This document shows positions 43,897 through 55,286 of a stretch of DNA of 64,000 bases, one piece after another (position 1 is the stretch's first letter; the number at the start of each line of letters is the position of its first letter). The DNA comes from Helichrysum umbraculigerum (taxonomy: Eukaryota > Streptophyta > Magnoliopsida > Asterales > Asteraceae): contig CATIUR010000005.1 of assembly GCA_949592205.1 (NCBI GenBank), positions 111,985,777-112,049,776 of the forward strand, given 5' to 3'. The position numbers and the translations under genes were made by a program. The notes beneath the pieces were generated by a model. The model saw only the letters and a list, made by a program, of their open reading frames with translations. It was not told the DNA's origin and did no database searches.

Positions 43897-46306
43897 TGTA
43901 ACACCTGCAAAATTAGGATAATTAATTATGTCTAATTAATTGTAACTAGTTGTAATTAGTATGTAATAGGACTAATTACAGACTCTATTTGTATATATAT
44001 AAGGTGATTTATATATATATGTGTGTGTACTAACGCGGTTGGGATAAATCGTACAAAGTAACCGGACGGAGTCCGACACAGTTTATTTGGACGTTGGTGA
44101 CAAAAATTTACTTAAATAATGAGAACGTATTTTGTTATATAAAATACACAACTGAACGAACATTATTTATAGTATCGTGATGACATTTTAAATAATGCAA
44201 CAAAAACGTATTAACGCGAATTAATAATTTAAATATTTCGATAAATGTTTTTATTATTAATTCCAAGGTATTTTTATTTAAATACTCCAGTTACATTTTA
44301 AAAATATAACGGCTTGGTTAAATACTAAAAACAAACGATTAATCAATTAGGACACGGAGTAAATACTGGATTTTAAGGAGTGTTTTCCCTCATTTCTTTT
44401 CTTGGATCAGCCACCAACACCCCCACCCTCACTCTTTTCTCTTTCATTTTTATTACTCCAAAACACACACACACACACTCAAAACTCTCTCACCTCAATT
44501 CACTCCAAAATTTCGGAATCAAATCTCGACCACAAAACTTACATTTTCGGAATCACCATCACGAGTGGAGCAAGGATATCAAAACCGTTTTCATCATTTC
44601 ATCCTCGATCTAGCTCGATTTGCAAAAGTAAGAAATTTCTAAAAACTTAGATCTATTCATTTCTATGTAATGTTTTGATGTGTACACAACATAGTTATAA
44701 CCTAAACATTGAAGGAAACACGATTTTACAGCTCTAAAATGGGTTAGATTTGCGTTTTTGGTCGGAAAATCTCGAACTCCGAAAGTTTCTGGGCTGATGT
44801 TCATACGTGCGACACAAGCATTGTGTCGCATGTTGTGTCGCATAAAGCCGATTATGTCGCACGTTGTGTCGTACCAAACCTTTAGTGTCGTAACCTTTGC
44901 GACACAATATTGTGTCGCACTCTATGTCGCATATTATGTCGTATTTTTATACGACACAACCACTATGTCGCTATTAAATTAGCATATCGTATCCGATGCG
45001 ACACAATCCTTGTGTCGTATACTTGTGTCGCACGACGTCTGCGACACAACCCTTGTGTCGCATGACAAACTTTTGTGTCGCAAATTGTGTCGCAAAATTA
45101 GAAATTTTGAAGGATTTCCACTATAGAAAAGTCAACGTTACTGTAGCAAAGTCAAATTTTACTGTAGCAATTTACTGTAGCAATTTACTGTAGCAAAGTC
45201 AACATTTTAGAATTATTGCTACAAACCGTCACCAACGGGCCAAACCTATCTTCTCAAAACAAACGACTACGAACATACAAACAAACTTTGGGCATACTAG
45301 TTGTGTACAACTAAACGAAACGTCTCGCGAGACACATACTTACGTAACTTCATATGATTAGGCATTTGAAGGTTACGGGTTCGGAGAACCTACTTGCTAT
45401 ATTTACTACTTGCTATTTGCTACGACTTATTACAAGACTCAGGTGAGTCTTACGGCCCCACTTTTACTGTTTTATCTTATTGGGGGAGATACATGCTACT
45501 ACTTTTCCTTGAACACAAGTACTAAAACTGTTTACTATACCAAACGGAATTGCATGAGTTGTTTACTATTTTACAGAAGTCTCTCCATCATATATCGTTA
45601 GTTATGGACTTAAGCGCGAACACTAGTTAATGGATCCATTAGGGAAATGACCCTCCCCGCCCGGAGCAGTAGCGCTGCCACGTACTGATTTACACGTAGA
45701 AACGGGTGACTAATTATTCGTTACTGATGCTTGCTCATTTACGAGCATGTCACGGGAGCAAACTTATTACTTACGGGTTAAGCTTCGATTATGAGCCTCA
45801 TGGCAACGGTATAACTTACTTACTTACATTTGCTGGATTGCAAATACTAGTTTTACGATTGCTGGATTGCAATTACTGATTTTACGCCTGCGGGCACTAC
45901 TGATGAAATCTCGTGTTCAAAACTGATATTACTTACAAACCTGTGAGATTCACCAACATTCGTGTTGACCTTTTAGCATGTATTCTCAGGTACACTTACG
46001 GAGTAGGTTCACTCCAGGATTACCAGCTAGAGTCGCATGATTTCCAAACTGCATTTAACGGAGATTCTCAGCATTATCTTTTGTACATGTCGATTATGTA
46101 ATAGAATCTCCCGCCATACGCGTGGACTCTAAGGAACTATTTTTGTATACGAAAACGTTAAGTTTTCAGACATTATATCTATGGAATGTAACTAAATTAC
46201 AAACGTTGCATATAGATGTCGTTTGCTTTATCTTTGTGCTGTGATATCTCATTAGTAGCACCCCAAAACCTGTTTCCGCTAAACAGTGAATTTCGGGGGT
46301 GTTACA
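43897..46306 (+). repeat. 3' LTR of Tekay-B
   Basis: The LTR is 2410 bases with the same module order as the 5' LTR; small differences include shorter TA and longer CA microsatellites and scattered substitutions. The palindrome array is at 44807-45097. No gene is inside. Confidence 0.95.
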
Positions 46307-46311
46307 ATATC

Positions 46312-46941
46312 TTTGGTGTTAACTGGGGATTTCAAATCCAGGATAGCCTTAATTTGTTCTGGGCTTGCTTCGATTCCTCTTTTAGTCACCATATAGCCCA
46401 AGAATTTTCCTGCCCCCACTCCAAAATGGCATTTGGCAGGATTAAGCTTCATGTTGTATTGGTCTAGGATATCGAAAGCAGTTTGAAGATCTTGAAGATG
46501 ATCGTCAGCTCTCTTGGATTTAACCACCATATCATCAATGTAGACTTCCATGGTCTTACCCAAGTGATCTTTGAACATCATATTCACAAGCCTCTGGTAT
46601 GTTGAACCTGCATTTTTAAGACCAAAAGGCATTGCAATATAACAATATATACCTATTGGTGTCATGAAGGCTGTATCTTCCTGATCAGATGGCTCCATCT
46701 GTATTTGCTGAAATCCCGAAGACGCATCCATGAAGGTCAGGATCTCGTGTCCAGCAGTTGCGTCCACCATTGAGTCTATGTGAGGTAATGGGAAGGGATC
46801 CTTTGGACATGCTTTGTTGAGGTCAGTGTAGTCCACACATACTCTCCATTTCCCATTCTTCTTTTTCACCACTACCACGTTTGCCAACCATCTTAGGATT
46901 TTAACTTCCCTAATCATACCAGACTTGAGCAACCTTTCTAT
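46312..46941 (-). pseudogene. Tat-A reverse transcriptase, 5' part
   Basis: On the minus strand about 210 codons cover ERLLKSGMIREVK, WRVCVDYTDLNKACPKDPFP, TFMDASSGFQQIQMEPSDQE, CYIAMPFGLKNAGSTYQRLV, and the catalytic VYIDDMVVKSK, then the connection to RNase H (MVTKRGIEASPEQIKAILDL). It ends at the Tekay-B duplication and continues at 35943. On the other side it is cut by the start of the Tat-B LTR at 46942, in the codon before ERLLKSG. Confidence 0.9.
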
Positions 46942-48158
46942 TGTGGGTAGAATTTTCACTAACAATGCAGGATCCCGGATTAGCTACTACACAGATTATC
47001 AGTAAGGATCTTAGGCTTCTCTTAAATGACTTATGCACAGGATACTGAGTCTACAATCGGGATAAAGAAAGGTATGATCCTGACTTGCTATACTGTTCTG
47101 GATCCTCAGGTATGTATATAATATCCTCAAGATTATGTTAAAACATGAATAATAGTAATATGACTTTACTGTTAAGATTATCATGTTACAGGATCCCGAT
47201 AGGGACATTGTCTTATATTTCAGGATCACTGACTTATAGTTATCCTGGATATAACTAAGTCTGAGATAATAAGATGTCTTGGATTCGATATTATCTTATT
47301 TGTCTTATAATATATGCTTATTATAAGGATCCCAGATATCATATATCTCGGGATCCCTTTGCTACTAATATTTCCGCATGTTTATTTACATTTTGACTAG
47401 GTCATGAAGACGTGTGGAAATAGTTCCGATTTCCTTGGATCGTATATTACTCGAAGACTATTTTGAATTACGAAGAAGGGAGTCAACACGTGCGTATTAC
47501 TTAGTCAAGTGAACGTTGGAGGCGCTCCACCGTATCTCAGGGATGATCCCGAATATTTCGGAAATACTAGTTATAGGGCTATAGTATATATATATGAGGT
47601 TGGAATGATCGATTAGATTAACTGATCTTCATTATTTACACTCAACCGCACTCTCAGCAACTCACTTACTCTCTGACATTCCACCATTTCCATACTTAGA
47701 CGATCATTCTTGCGCTCTTTAGTTTGTAATTTCATTTTAATAAATAAGATAAACATAAGGCAAGGATCAATTGATCCTTCCCGAGGTTTTGTGCCGGCGA
47801 TCTACTATAGATCAAGGGTTTTCCTCGTACATCATCGTGTTCCTGCATTTTACATTCATTTACTTCTCTAAATTTGCATTCTTTGTCATATTTATTGCAT
47901 TATCCCGGAATTATCCCGGACTACATTTGTTCTTCTGCATTAATCTTGATTTATTGCATACAAATCCATCATTTACAAAGTTTTACTTCATTTGTCTATC
48001 AAGGTTTAATCATAAGTAAACCCGCGTTAGCAAAATTACAAGTTTTCTTCACAATGTATAATTTTCTACTAAATTATCTTGAAATTAAGTTTAAGCACAC
48101 TACCTCACTTTACTAATTTGTTCATTGAATTGCATTTAGTAATTTTTTGACCAAAACA
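46942..48158 (+). repeat. 5' LTR of Tat-B
   Basis: The 1217-base LTR begins TGTGGGTAGAA (the start could be three bases earlier in the ancestral form) and ends CCAAAACA. It has a TATA-like run at about 47584-47596 and a leader with many cactct repeats. It is rich in GGATCC up to about 47360. The frames at 47771-48116 are not credible genes. Confidence 0.85.
47584..47596 (+). promoter_or_regulatory. Probable TATA box of the Tat-B LTR
   Basis: The run tatatatatatga lies in the second half of the LTR before a C/T-rich leader, the expected promoter position. Confidence 0.45.
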
Positions 48159-48161
48159 ATT

Positions 48162-48178
48162 TGGCGCCCACCGTGGGG
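48162..48178 (+). promoter_or_regulatory. Primer binding site of Tat-B
   Basis: TGGCGCCCACCGTGGGG follows the LTR end after three bases (att). This form of primer site is typical of Tat/Ogre elements; the primer tRNA is not initiator tRNA-Met (probably a tRNA-Arg, from family knowledge). Confidence 0.8.
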
Positions 48179-48254
48179 CAAGTGGTGCTTTTTCATAATC
48201 AAACCTTTGATTAAACCTTCATTAGAGTCGTTTTTTGCATAAAACTTGTCAAAA

Positions 48255-49612
48255 ATGGTGACCCAAAGCCAAACCACCTCTTCTGCTATACCATCATCTT
48301 CTGCTGCTAGCATACCACCGTACATGCCTGTTTCATCTTCACGATCAAGGCCTCAGCCTGTCAGTTCAAGGACGACGACTACTACATCCACCTATGTGGG
48401 ATCAGGTTCGAATGATAGTGACCCTATTATTATCTCTAACCGTGAAATTATGACTATGTTTTTAGAAGTAAGGGAACATATGAGCCGTATAGAACGCAGC
48501 AACGCATCACTAAGAAGAGATGTGGAAGGCATGAGATCTAGAGAAAGTGTTCCCGTCACTCAAGTTACTACACCCATTCGGAGCAGGATCCTGGATTTCA
48601 ATACTCCTCCTTCATCAAATTATTCTGGAGATTTCATATCTATGCAAGGGAGTGCCGGAATCCCGGGATCCACACATGCTACCAGAGTCTCTACACATAG
48701 AGATCCTGAACAAGCCTCGGGATCCCTACCAAGGGCAACACATGGTGGTAACATACCTTCTGGTTATTCTTTTGGTTGTAACGTTTTGCAAGATTCTGGG
48801 GTAAATCCCGTCGTGGCGAGAGAGTTGCAAAAGCTCAAGGATATGATATCTTGTGTCCTAAGTATAGTGCAACCTATCTCGGAGGTTGCGCCATCTGCAC
48901 ATAGGATCTCGAGATTTGCACCACCAATATGTGATGCCGAGATCCCGAAGAGATTTCAGACTCCTAACATGAAGCTTTATGACGAACCACCGATCCTGAA
49001 GAGCATATAGCGCAGTACAGGGAAAGAATGGAGATTATCCTGATCCTTGCGGATCTAAAGGAAGCTTGTCTATGCAAAGGATTCGGATCCACTCTTACAG
49101 GATCTGCACTTAAATGGCTGCTTAATGTTCCTGCATACTCTATTACATCTTTTGCTCATTTGGTTAATCTTTTTAATAATCAATTTTCATGCAGTAGGAC
49201 TTTTGAAAGACTAACAACTGATTTGTATAGGGTTGTCCATAAGGATAATGAAACTCTTCGATATTTTGTAGGAAGATTTGGCAGGGAATCCTTAGATATC
49301 CCGAACCTGGATATGGCAACTGCTGTTCAAGCTTTCAAAATGGGCATAAAGAGAGATTCGCCTTTCTATGAAGATCTTGTGATGAACCCATGTAGAAGCT
49401 TGGACGAAGTGAGAAACAGAGCTTTGAGATTCATACGCTTGGAGGAAGATGCGGTGATCCAAAAGAAATCAAGTACCTCTTCAACGTATGATAAACTCAA
49501 CAGGAAAGCTGAGATACCTGTATTCAAACCAGGCAGGAGCAAACCATATCCAGAAATGAGGATCGCAGGATCAATGCTGTGGATGAGGATGATGAAGATT
49601 GTCCAAAACTGA
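48255..49612 (+). pseudogene. gag: Tat-B gag, two frameshifts
   Basis: The start at ATG 48255 (MVTQSQTTSS) lies 77 bases after the primer site. The first part (to about 49010) is serine-rich with a short helical stretch (EVREHMSRIERSNASLRRDV). A frameshift near 49000 leads into the capsid domain in frame 2 (ADLKEACLCKGFGSTLTGSA, LKWLLNVPAYSITSFAHLVN, FGRESLDIPNLDMATAVQAF). A second shift near 49570 leads into the next frame, which carries the CX2H-type zinc motif KWCAFHEDFGHETENC near 49730 before the protease. The ancestral frame can be followed throughout by comparison with the family, but no full-length Gag can be made from this copy. Confidence 0.8.
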
Positions 49613-50568
49613 CTGATTATTGTTTTGCAGCTGATACCACAGAGATCCTCTATGCAATGAGAAACCTTGGAGATGGAGTCAGATGGCCAAAGAAGAGTGA
49701 AAAGAATACTGGATGGAAAGACAGGTCGAAATGGTGCGCTTTCCATGAGGATTTCGGTCATGAAACTGAGAACTGCATAGCTTTGAGGAAAGAAATAAGC
49801 TATTTGCTCGGAAAGGGTCATCTGAAGGAGCTCTTCAACAGAAGAAAAGATCAAGCTCGGGATGATGATAAACTTCATGATTTTGAAATTCAAGATCGTA
49901 CCGGAATCCCGCAGAGAGCAGGATCACCGCCTCCGAATGCTAAGGTAATTAACTTTATATCTGGTGGTTCTGACATATGTGGTACATCTTATTCAGCAGC
50001 GAAAAGGCATGCGAAGGAATCAAAGTCGGAAAAGCGGGATAAGCCCATGAGATCAGTAACCCTGAAGGATGAGAAGGTGGTTACTTTTAGTGAAGATGAC
50101 AAGGAGAATGTTCAGGATCCTCATCATGATGGTCTGGTTATTACTCTATATATTGCAAATCATTTTGTATGCAGGATCCTGATTGATGGCGGCAGTTCTG
50201 TGAACATCATCCAACTGGAGACACTCAAGAGGATGGGGATCCCAGAGTCAGAGATAATTGCTAAATCAACCGTCCTTGTTGGGTTCAGTGGTGAAGCCAA
50301 AAATACCGTGGGAGAAATCAAACTTACAATATATATTGAGGGGGTAAACTCTATGCAACGCTTTTGTGTTATGGATTCATTATCTTGCTATAACATTATT
50401 CTAGGTAGACCCTGGATTCATGACATGAAGGCGGTCCCATCAACGTATCATCAATGTGTGAAGTTGCCCACTCCATGGGGAGTTGTTAGGATTAACAGTG
50501 ACCAACAGGAGGCTAAGGATTGCTACACAACATCGATGAAATCTACTACCAAGCCCAAGCCAGCATAG
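49579..50568 (+). pseudogene. Tat-B Gag C-terminus and protease
   Basis: An open frame of 329 codons begins with the end of Gag, including the zinc-binding KWCAFHEDFGHETENC. A charged linker follows, then an aspartic protease with the variant active site LIDGGSSVNI near 50180 and the matching second-half motif YNIILGRPWIHDMKAV. Plant Tat elements use this DGGSS form. The frame ends in TAG (50566-50568) before reverse transcriptase, in the same frame as the next segment, so one nonsense change separates protease and polymerase. Confidence 0.8.
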
Positions 50569-53419
50569 CAATTAAAGACGCAAGCACGGGTCATCTTGGA
50601 AGCAATTGAGCAAGATGTCAAAGAAGTGCCGCTAAACATTGATGATCCTGAGGAAAAAGTATTCTTGGGATCCTCAGTTCCTAAAGATCTTGAACGGAAT
50701 CTTGTGAAGTTCCTAAAGGATAGAAAAGAAACTTTTGCCTGGAAACCTGAGGATATGACATACAAGCTGATGTTCCTAAAGCTTCAGGCCGATTCAGCAG
50801 AAGCGAAGAAAGTTCGCCCCAGAAAGAAATGCGATCATACAAGCTGATGTAGAAAGGTTGCTCAAGTCTGGTATGATTAGGGAAGTTAAATTCCCAAGAT
50901 GGTTGGCAAACGTGGTAGTGGTACAAAAGAAGAATGGGAAATGGAGAGTATGTGTGGACTACACTGACCTCAACAAAGCATGTCCAAAGGATCCCTTCCC
51001 ATTACCTCACATAGACTAAATGGTGGACGCAACTGCTGGACACGAGATCCTGACCTTCATGGATGCATCCTCGGGATTTCATCAAATACAGATGGAGCCA
51101 TCTGATCAGGAAGATACATCCTTCATGACACCAACAAGTATATATTGTTATATTGCAATGCCTTTTGGTCTTAAAAATGCAGGTTCAACTTACCAGAGGC
51201 TTGTGAATATGATGTTCAAAGATCACTTGGGTAAGACCATGGAAGTCTACATTGATGATATGGTGGTTAAATCTAAGAGAGCTGAGGATCATCTTCAAGA
51301 TCTTCAAACTGCTTTCGATATCCTGGACCAATACAACATGAAGCTCAATCCTGCCAAATGCCATTTTGGAGTAGGGGCAGGAAAATTCTTAGGCTATATG
51401 GTGACTAAGAGAGGAATCGAGGCTAGCCCAGAACAAATTAAGGCTATCCTGGATTTGAAATCCCCGGTCAACACCAAAGATATTCAAAGGTCAACTGGAA
51501 GGATTGCAGCTCTTAATAGATTCATTTCGAGATCCTCAGATCGATGCAAAGATATTTATGATATCATGAAGAAGAACAAGAAATTCGAATGGGGAGATAA
51601 ACAAGAAGCAGCATTTTTAGAATTGAAAAATTATTTGTCATCGGCTCCATTGTTAATGAAGCCAGAAGATGGAGAACCATTATATCTGTATATGGCGGTA
51701 TCCCGAAGTGCAGTGAGTGCAGTACTTGTTAAAGATCATGAAGGTCAACAGCATCCCGTATATTATGTAAGTAAAAGTCTACTTGATGCTAAAACCAAGT
51801 ATTCTCATCTTGAAAAACTTATTCTTGCATTAGTCATGGCTTCCACTAAACTTAGACATTACTTTGAAACGCACCCTGTTCATATAAGATCAAACTATCC
51901 CATAAAATCAGTACTTAGAAAACCAGAAATGTCAGGTAGAATGGCTAAATGGTCTGTGAAATTAAGTGCATTTAATTTAATATATGAGCCAAGAAATGCC
52001 ATAAAATCCCAAGCCTTAGCAGACTTTATAGCTGATTTCACTAGCGATCTTCAAGAAGAAGTAGATTTAGAGGTACAACAATTAGATGAATCAAAAGATA
52101 AATGGATTCTGTATACTGATGGAGCCTCTAATATGAACGGAATTGGATTAGGGATAATATTAAGATCACCACAGGGAGACATAATGCCACAAGCAATTAA
52201 TTGCGAATTTTAGGCTACTAATAATGAAGCAGAATATGAGGCATTAGTTGATGGATTACAACTAGCTAAAGATATAGGAGTAAAACATTTACAAGTTTAC
52301 ATGGATTCTTTATTAGTTGTTAATCATTATAATGGTACTTATGCTGTAAAAGGCGAAAAGTTGGCTTTGTATTTGGATGTTGTTAAAAAGCTTACAGGTG
52401 ATTTCGAGACATTCAGTATAGAGCAGATACCAAGAGAAGCCAATTCAGAAGCGGATGCATTAGCAAATTTGGGATCAACTCTAAGGATCCCGCCTAACAT
52501 CAGGATCTCGATTATTCATATCTTGTCACCAGCCATAGAAGATAAGAAAGAAGAGCAAGTATGCGGGATTGATGATCCTGAGATAAGAGATAATTCAGAT
52601 ACATCAGCTTCTGGGGGCAAATCGGGATCATGGATGCAACCAATCATGGAATACTTACAAAATGACGTGATTCCGAAGGATGAACCAAATCCTAGGATTT
52701 TCAAGCTTAAGGTATCTCGTTTTATAATTCAAAATGGGATATTGTATCGTAAATCTCTTGCATGACCATTACTGCGATGCCTTGAGGATCCTGAAGCGCA
52801 GGCAGTACTTAAGGATATTAATGAGGGAGATTGTGGAAATCATTCCGGGGGCAGAGCACTATTCTCAAAAACTTTGAGAACAGGTTATTTTTGGCCAACA
52901 ATGAGGAAAGATTCCATGGATTTCGCTTGCAAATGTGATGCTTGTCAAAGACATGGGAACATCCATCATCAACCGGCAGAACCGATGTATCCAATTATGT
53001 CTTCATGGCCGTTTATGAAGTGGGGAATGGATATTGTTGGAAAACTACCTACTGCTCCTGGAGGAAAAGTCTTTATGCTTGCAATGACGGACTACTTTTC
53101 AAAATGGATTGAAGCTGAAGCATTTGTGCAAGTAAAAGAAAAGGATGTGATCTCTTTCATCAAAAGGAATATCCTGACTAGATTCGGGATCCCGGCAGAG
53201 ATAATATGTGATAATGGATCTCAGTTTAATGGAAATAGAACAACCAAGTTTTATGACAGCTGGGGGATTAAGATGATTACTTCAACGCCAGTCCATCCCC
53301 AAGCTAATGGACAAGCCGAATCCAGTAACAAGATCATCGTCAACAATCTTAAAAAGAGGTTGGACGCCAAGAAAGGGAGATGGGCTGAAGAGTTACCATT
53401 TGTTCTATGGGCTGATAGG
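50569..53419 (+). pseudogene. Tat-B reverse transcriptase, RNase H, archaeal-type RNase H and integrase, broken
   Basis: The order is linker to reverse transcriptase, with a frameshift between about 50760 and 50820; reverse transcriptase (WRVCVDYTDLNKACPKDPFP, a TAA at 51017-51019, VYIDDMVVKSKRAED near 51250); RNase H (VYYVSKSLLDAKTKYSHLEK); second RNase H (KWILYTDGASNMNGIGLG, then TAG at 52211-52213 where Tat-A has CAG, TNNEAEYEALVDG); and integrase (zinc domain, TGA at 52763-52765, CDACQRHGNIHH, WIEAEAFVQVKEKD, DNGSQFNGNRTTKF). The integrase is cut at 53419 after FVLWADR. Apart from the stops and one frameshift, the domains are well preserved and show the Tat layout of two RNase H domains. 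Confidence 0.88.
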
Positions 53420-54187
53420 TAGGCCTGTAAGCGAACTGAACGCTCGGCGAACTATTCGTGAACCGTTCGGTGGGAAGTTCGTTTATGTTCGTTCGTTTCG
53501 TTATATGAACGAACATGAACAAATTTTTACGTTCGTTTAATTATATGAACGAACATGAACACATGTATCGTTCGTTCATTTACGTTCGTGAACGTTCGAT
53601 AACATGTTCGTGAACGTTCGGTTAAGTGATCGTTTATTAACTAGTTAATACTTTAATTATATTAATACATATTTGTATATCTTATTTAATTTAAGCTAAC
53701 TTCTAAATATAATATTATCAAATATTTAGATATTTTTTCATTTTATAGTATTAAACATCTAGATATTTTTACCTCACATTTCCCTCTCATATTTCCCTCC
53801 ACTCCAAACATACCTCCACTCTCTCCCTCCAATAGTTCCAGATCTGTTGCTCTTACCTACGATCGGACCAAGCAATGGATTTTATCTTCATATTGTGATC
53901 GTTTTGTAATGTTAAATATGCATTGCAAAGTTTCAAGTCTATAATATATATGTGTAGGTGTGTATAAATACGTACGTTTATGTTTGTTGAGGTTCGTTTA
54001 AGGTATTAATGAAGAAATGCATTAAATTATATGTTTGTTCGAGTACGTTCGTTTTTGTTCGTGAACAAGCAAATTTTCTTAGTGAACGAACATGAACAAC
54101 AAAATCCGTTCGCTTATCCGTTCGTGTTCGTTCGTTTGTTCGTCAAAACCTTAATGAACGAACGTGTTCGTTCGGTTCGTTTACAGG
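53420..54187. mobile_element. GTTCG-rich inverted-repeat element (MITE-like)
   Basis: The first bases taggcctgtaagcgaactg are the inverse of the last bases ttcggttcgtttacagg with few mismatches, so the element has imperfect terminal inverted repeats. Subterminal regions on both sides are dense in GTTCG and CGAAC units. The centre (about 53640-53990) is AT-rich without an ORF. A non-autonomous DNA transposon, possibly hAT-like, is the best guess. It interrupts the Tat-B integrase on the left. Its right end coincides with the start of Tekay-C, so the right flank and target duplication cannot be seen. Confidence 0.6.
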
Positions 54188-55286
54188 CGTAACACCCCCA
54201 AATTTAATGATTTGCGGAAGCATACTTGGGTGTTACTAATCAATATACAAAGCACAAGATATACAGTAAACGACCTCTAAATGAGACGTTGTAAAACAAT
54301 TTCATAGAAATAAATGTTTGAAAACTTAATGTTTTCGTATACAAAATGTAGTTTCCTAGAGTCCACACGTATGGCGGGAGATTCTATTACATAATCACCA
54401 TGTACAAAAGATAATGCTGAGAATCTCCGTTAATGCAGTTTAGTTGAAATCATGCGACTCTAGCTATGTCCCGAAGTAATTCCTACCCCGTCTGTGTACC
54501 TAAGAATACATGCTAAAAGGCTCAACATGAATGTTGGTGAATCTCACAGGTTTGTAAGTAATATCAGTTTTGAACACAAGATTTCGTCAGTTGTGCCCGC
54601 AGGCGTAAATCAAGTATTTGCAAATCCAGCAAATGTAAAGTAAATAAGTTATACCGTTGCCATGAGGCTCATAATCGAAGCTTAACCCGTAAGTAATAAT
54701 TTGCTCTCGTGACATGCTCGTAACTGAGCAAGCATAAGTAACGAGTAATAGTCGCCCGTTTATACAGAACGGTTCGTGGTAGCGCTACTACCCCGGGCGG
54801 GGAGGGTCATTTCCCTAATGGATCCATTAACTAGTGTTCACGCTTAAGTCCATAACTAACGATATATGATGGAGAGACTTCTGTAAGTAGTAAATAACTC
54901 ATGCAATTCCGTTTGGTATAGTAAGCAGTTTAGTACTTGTGTTCAAGAAAAATCAGTAGCATGTATCTCCCTCAATAAGAAAAACAGTAAAAGTGGGGCC
55001 GTAAGACTCACCTGAGTCAAGCAGTAAGCAGTAGCAAACAGTGAGTAGTGTGTAGGTTCTCCGAACCCGTAACCTTTAAATGCCTAAACGTATTAGGTTA
55101 AGTAAGTAGATGTCCCGCAAGACCATTTAGGCTAGTTGTCTACACAACTCGTTATGTCCAATGTTGGTTCGTTATCGTTTGTTCTTAGAAATCATGGTTG
55201 GCCCGTTGGTGATTAGTTGTAGGAATAATCTTAACATTATCATTTTGATTTCAAGTAGTTATACTTAAAAGTGTTTATACGCTTTA
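54188..55286 (-). repeat. Tekay-C 3' LTR, outer part
   Basis: The inverted LTR end (compare 38361-37290 of Tekay-B), with box CGTTGGTGA at 55204-55212 and the conserved passage cccgggcggggagggtc near 54793. It is interrupted at cttta (55282-55286) by a solo LTR and continues at 57637. No gene is present. Confidence 0.88.

Larger units (their letters stand above)
35944..46306 (+). mobile_element. Complete Tekay chromovirus (Tekay-B), TSD atatc
   Basis: This is a 10.36 kb element with LTRs of 2418 and 2410 bases and target duplication atatc at 35939-35943 and 46307-46311. It has a tRNA-Met primer site, a leader ORF, a gag-pol frame ending in a chromodomain, and the polypurine tract aaggggagaa. 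Two in-frame stops and one lost zinc-knuckle cysteine make this copy defective, but the LTRs are nearly identical, so insertion was recent. It lies inside the reverse transcriptase of Tat-A. Confidence 0.96.
30706..46941 (-). mobile_element. Tat-lineage Ty3/Gypsy element (Tat-A) internal region, interrupted by Tekay-B
   Basis: On the minus strand: reverse transcriptase (46941-46312, then 35943 onward), RNase H, a second archaeal-type RNase H and integrase (to 33559), a non-coding stretch with hairpins, and an antisense spliced ORF (30831-32331) next to the 3' LTR (18320-18487 plus 30331-30705). The second RNase H (TNNEAEYEALVAGLQLAKDI, YMDSLLVVNHYNG) is diagnostic of the Tat lineage (Ogre/Retand relatives). 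Tekay-B interrupts the reverse transcriptase at atatc, and Tat-B begins inside its 5' part at 46942. Gag, protease and the 5' LTR are not in the window; by the nesting they should lie to the right of it. Confidence 0.9.
46942..53419 (+). mobile_element. Tat-lineage element Tat-B, 3'-truncated within the window
   Basis: This is the same family as Tat-A, on the opposite strand. It has a 5' LTR (46942-48158), a tRNA primer site TGGCGCCCACCGTGGGG, gag, protease, reverse transcriptase, two RNase H domains and the start of integrase. It begins inside the Tat-A reverse transcriptase, so it inserted there. The last shared base with Tat-A is 53419 in the integrase, after which a GTTCG-rich element starts. 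Several frameshifts and stops make it inactive. Its 3' part, including any antisense ORF, would be beyond the right edge. Confidence 0.9.

Noticed and set aside
53307..53540. 77-codon ORF spanning the Tat-B and GTTCG element border
   Set aside because: It is in the wrong frame for integrase and runs into the inserted element; a chance fusion.
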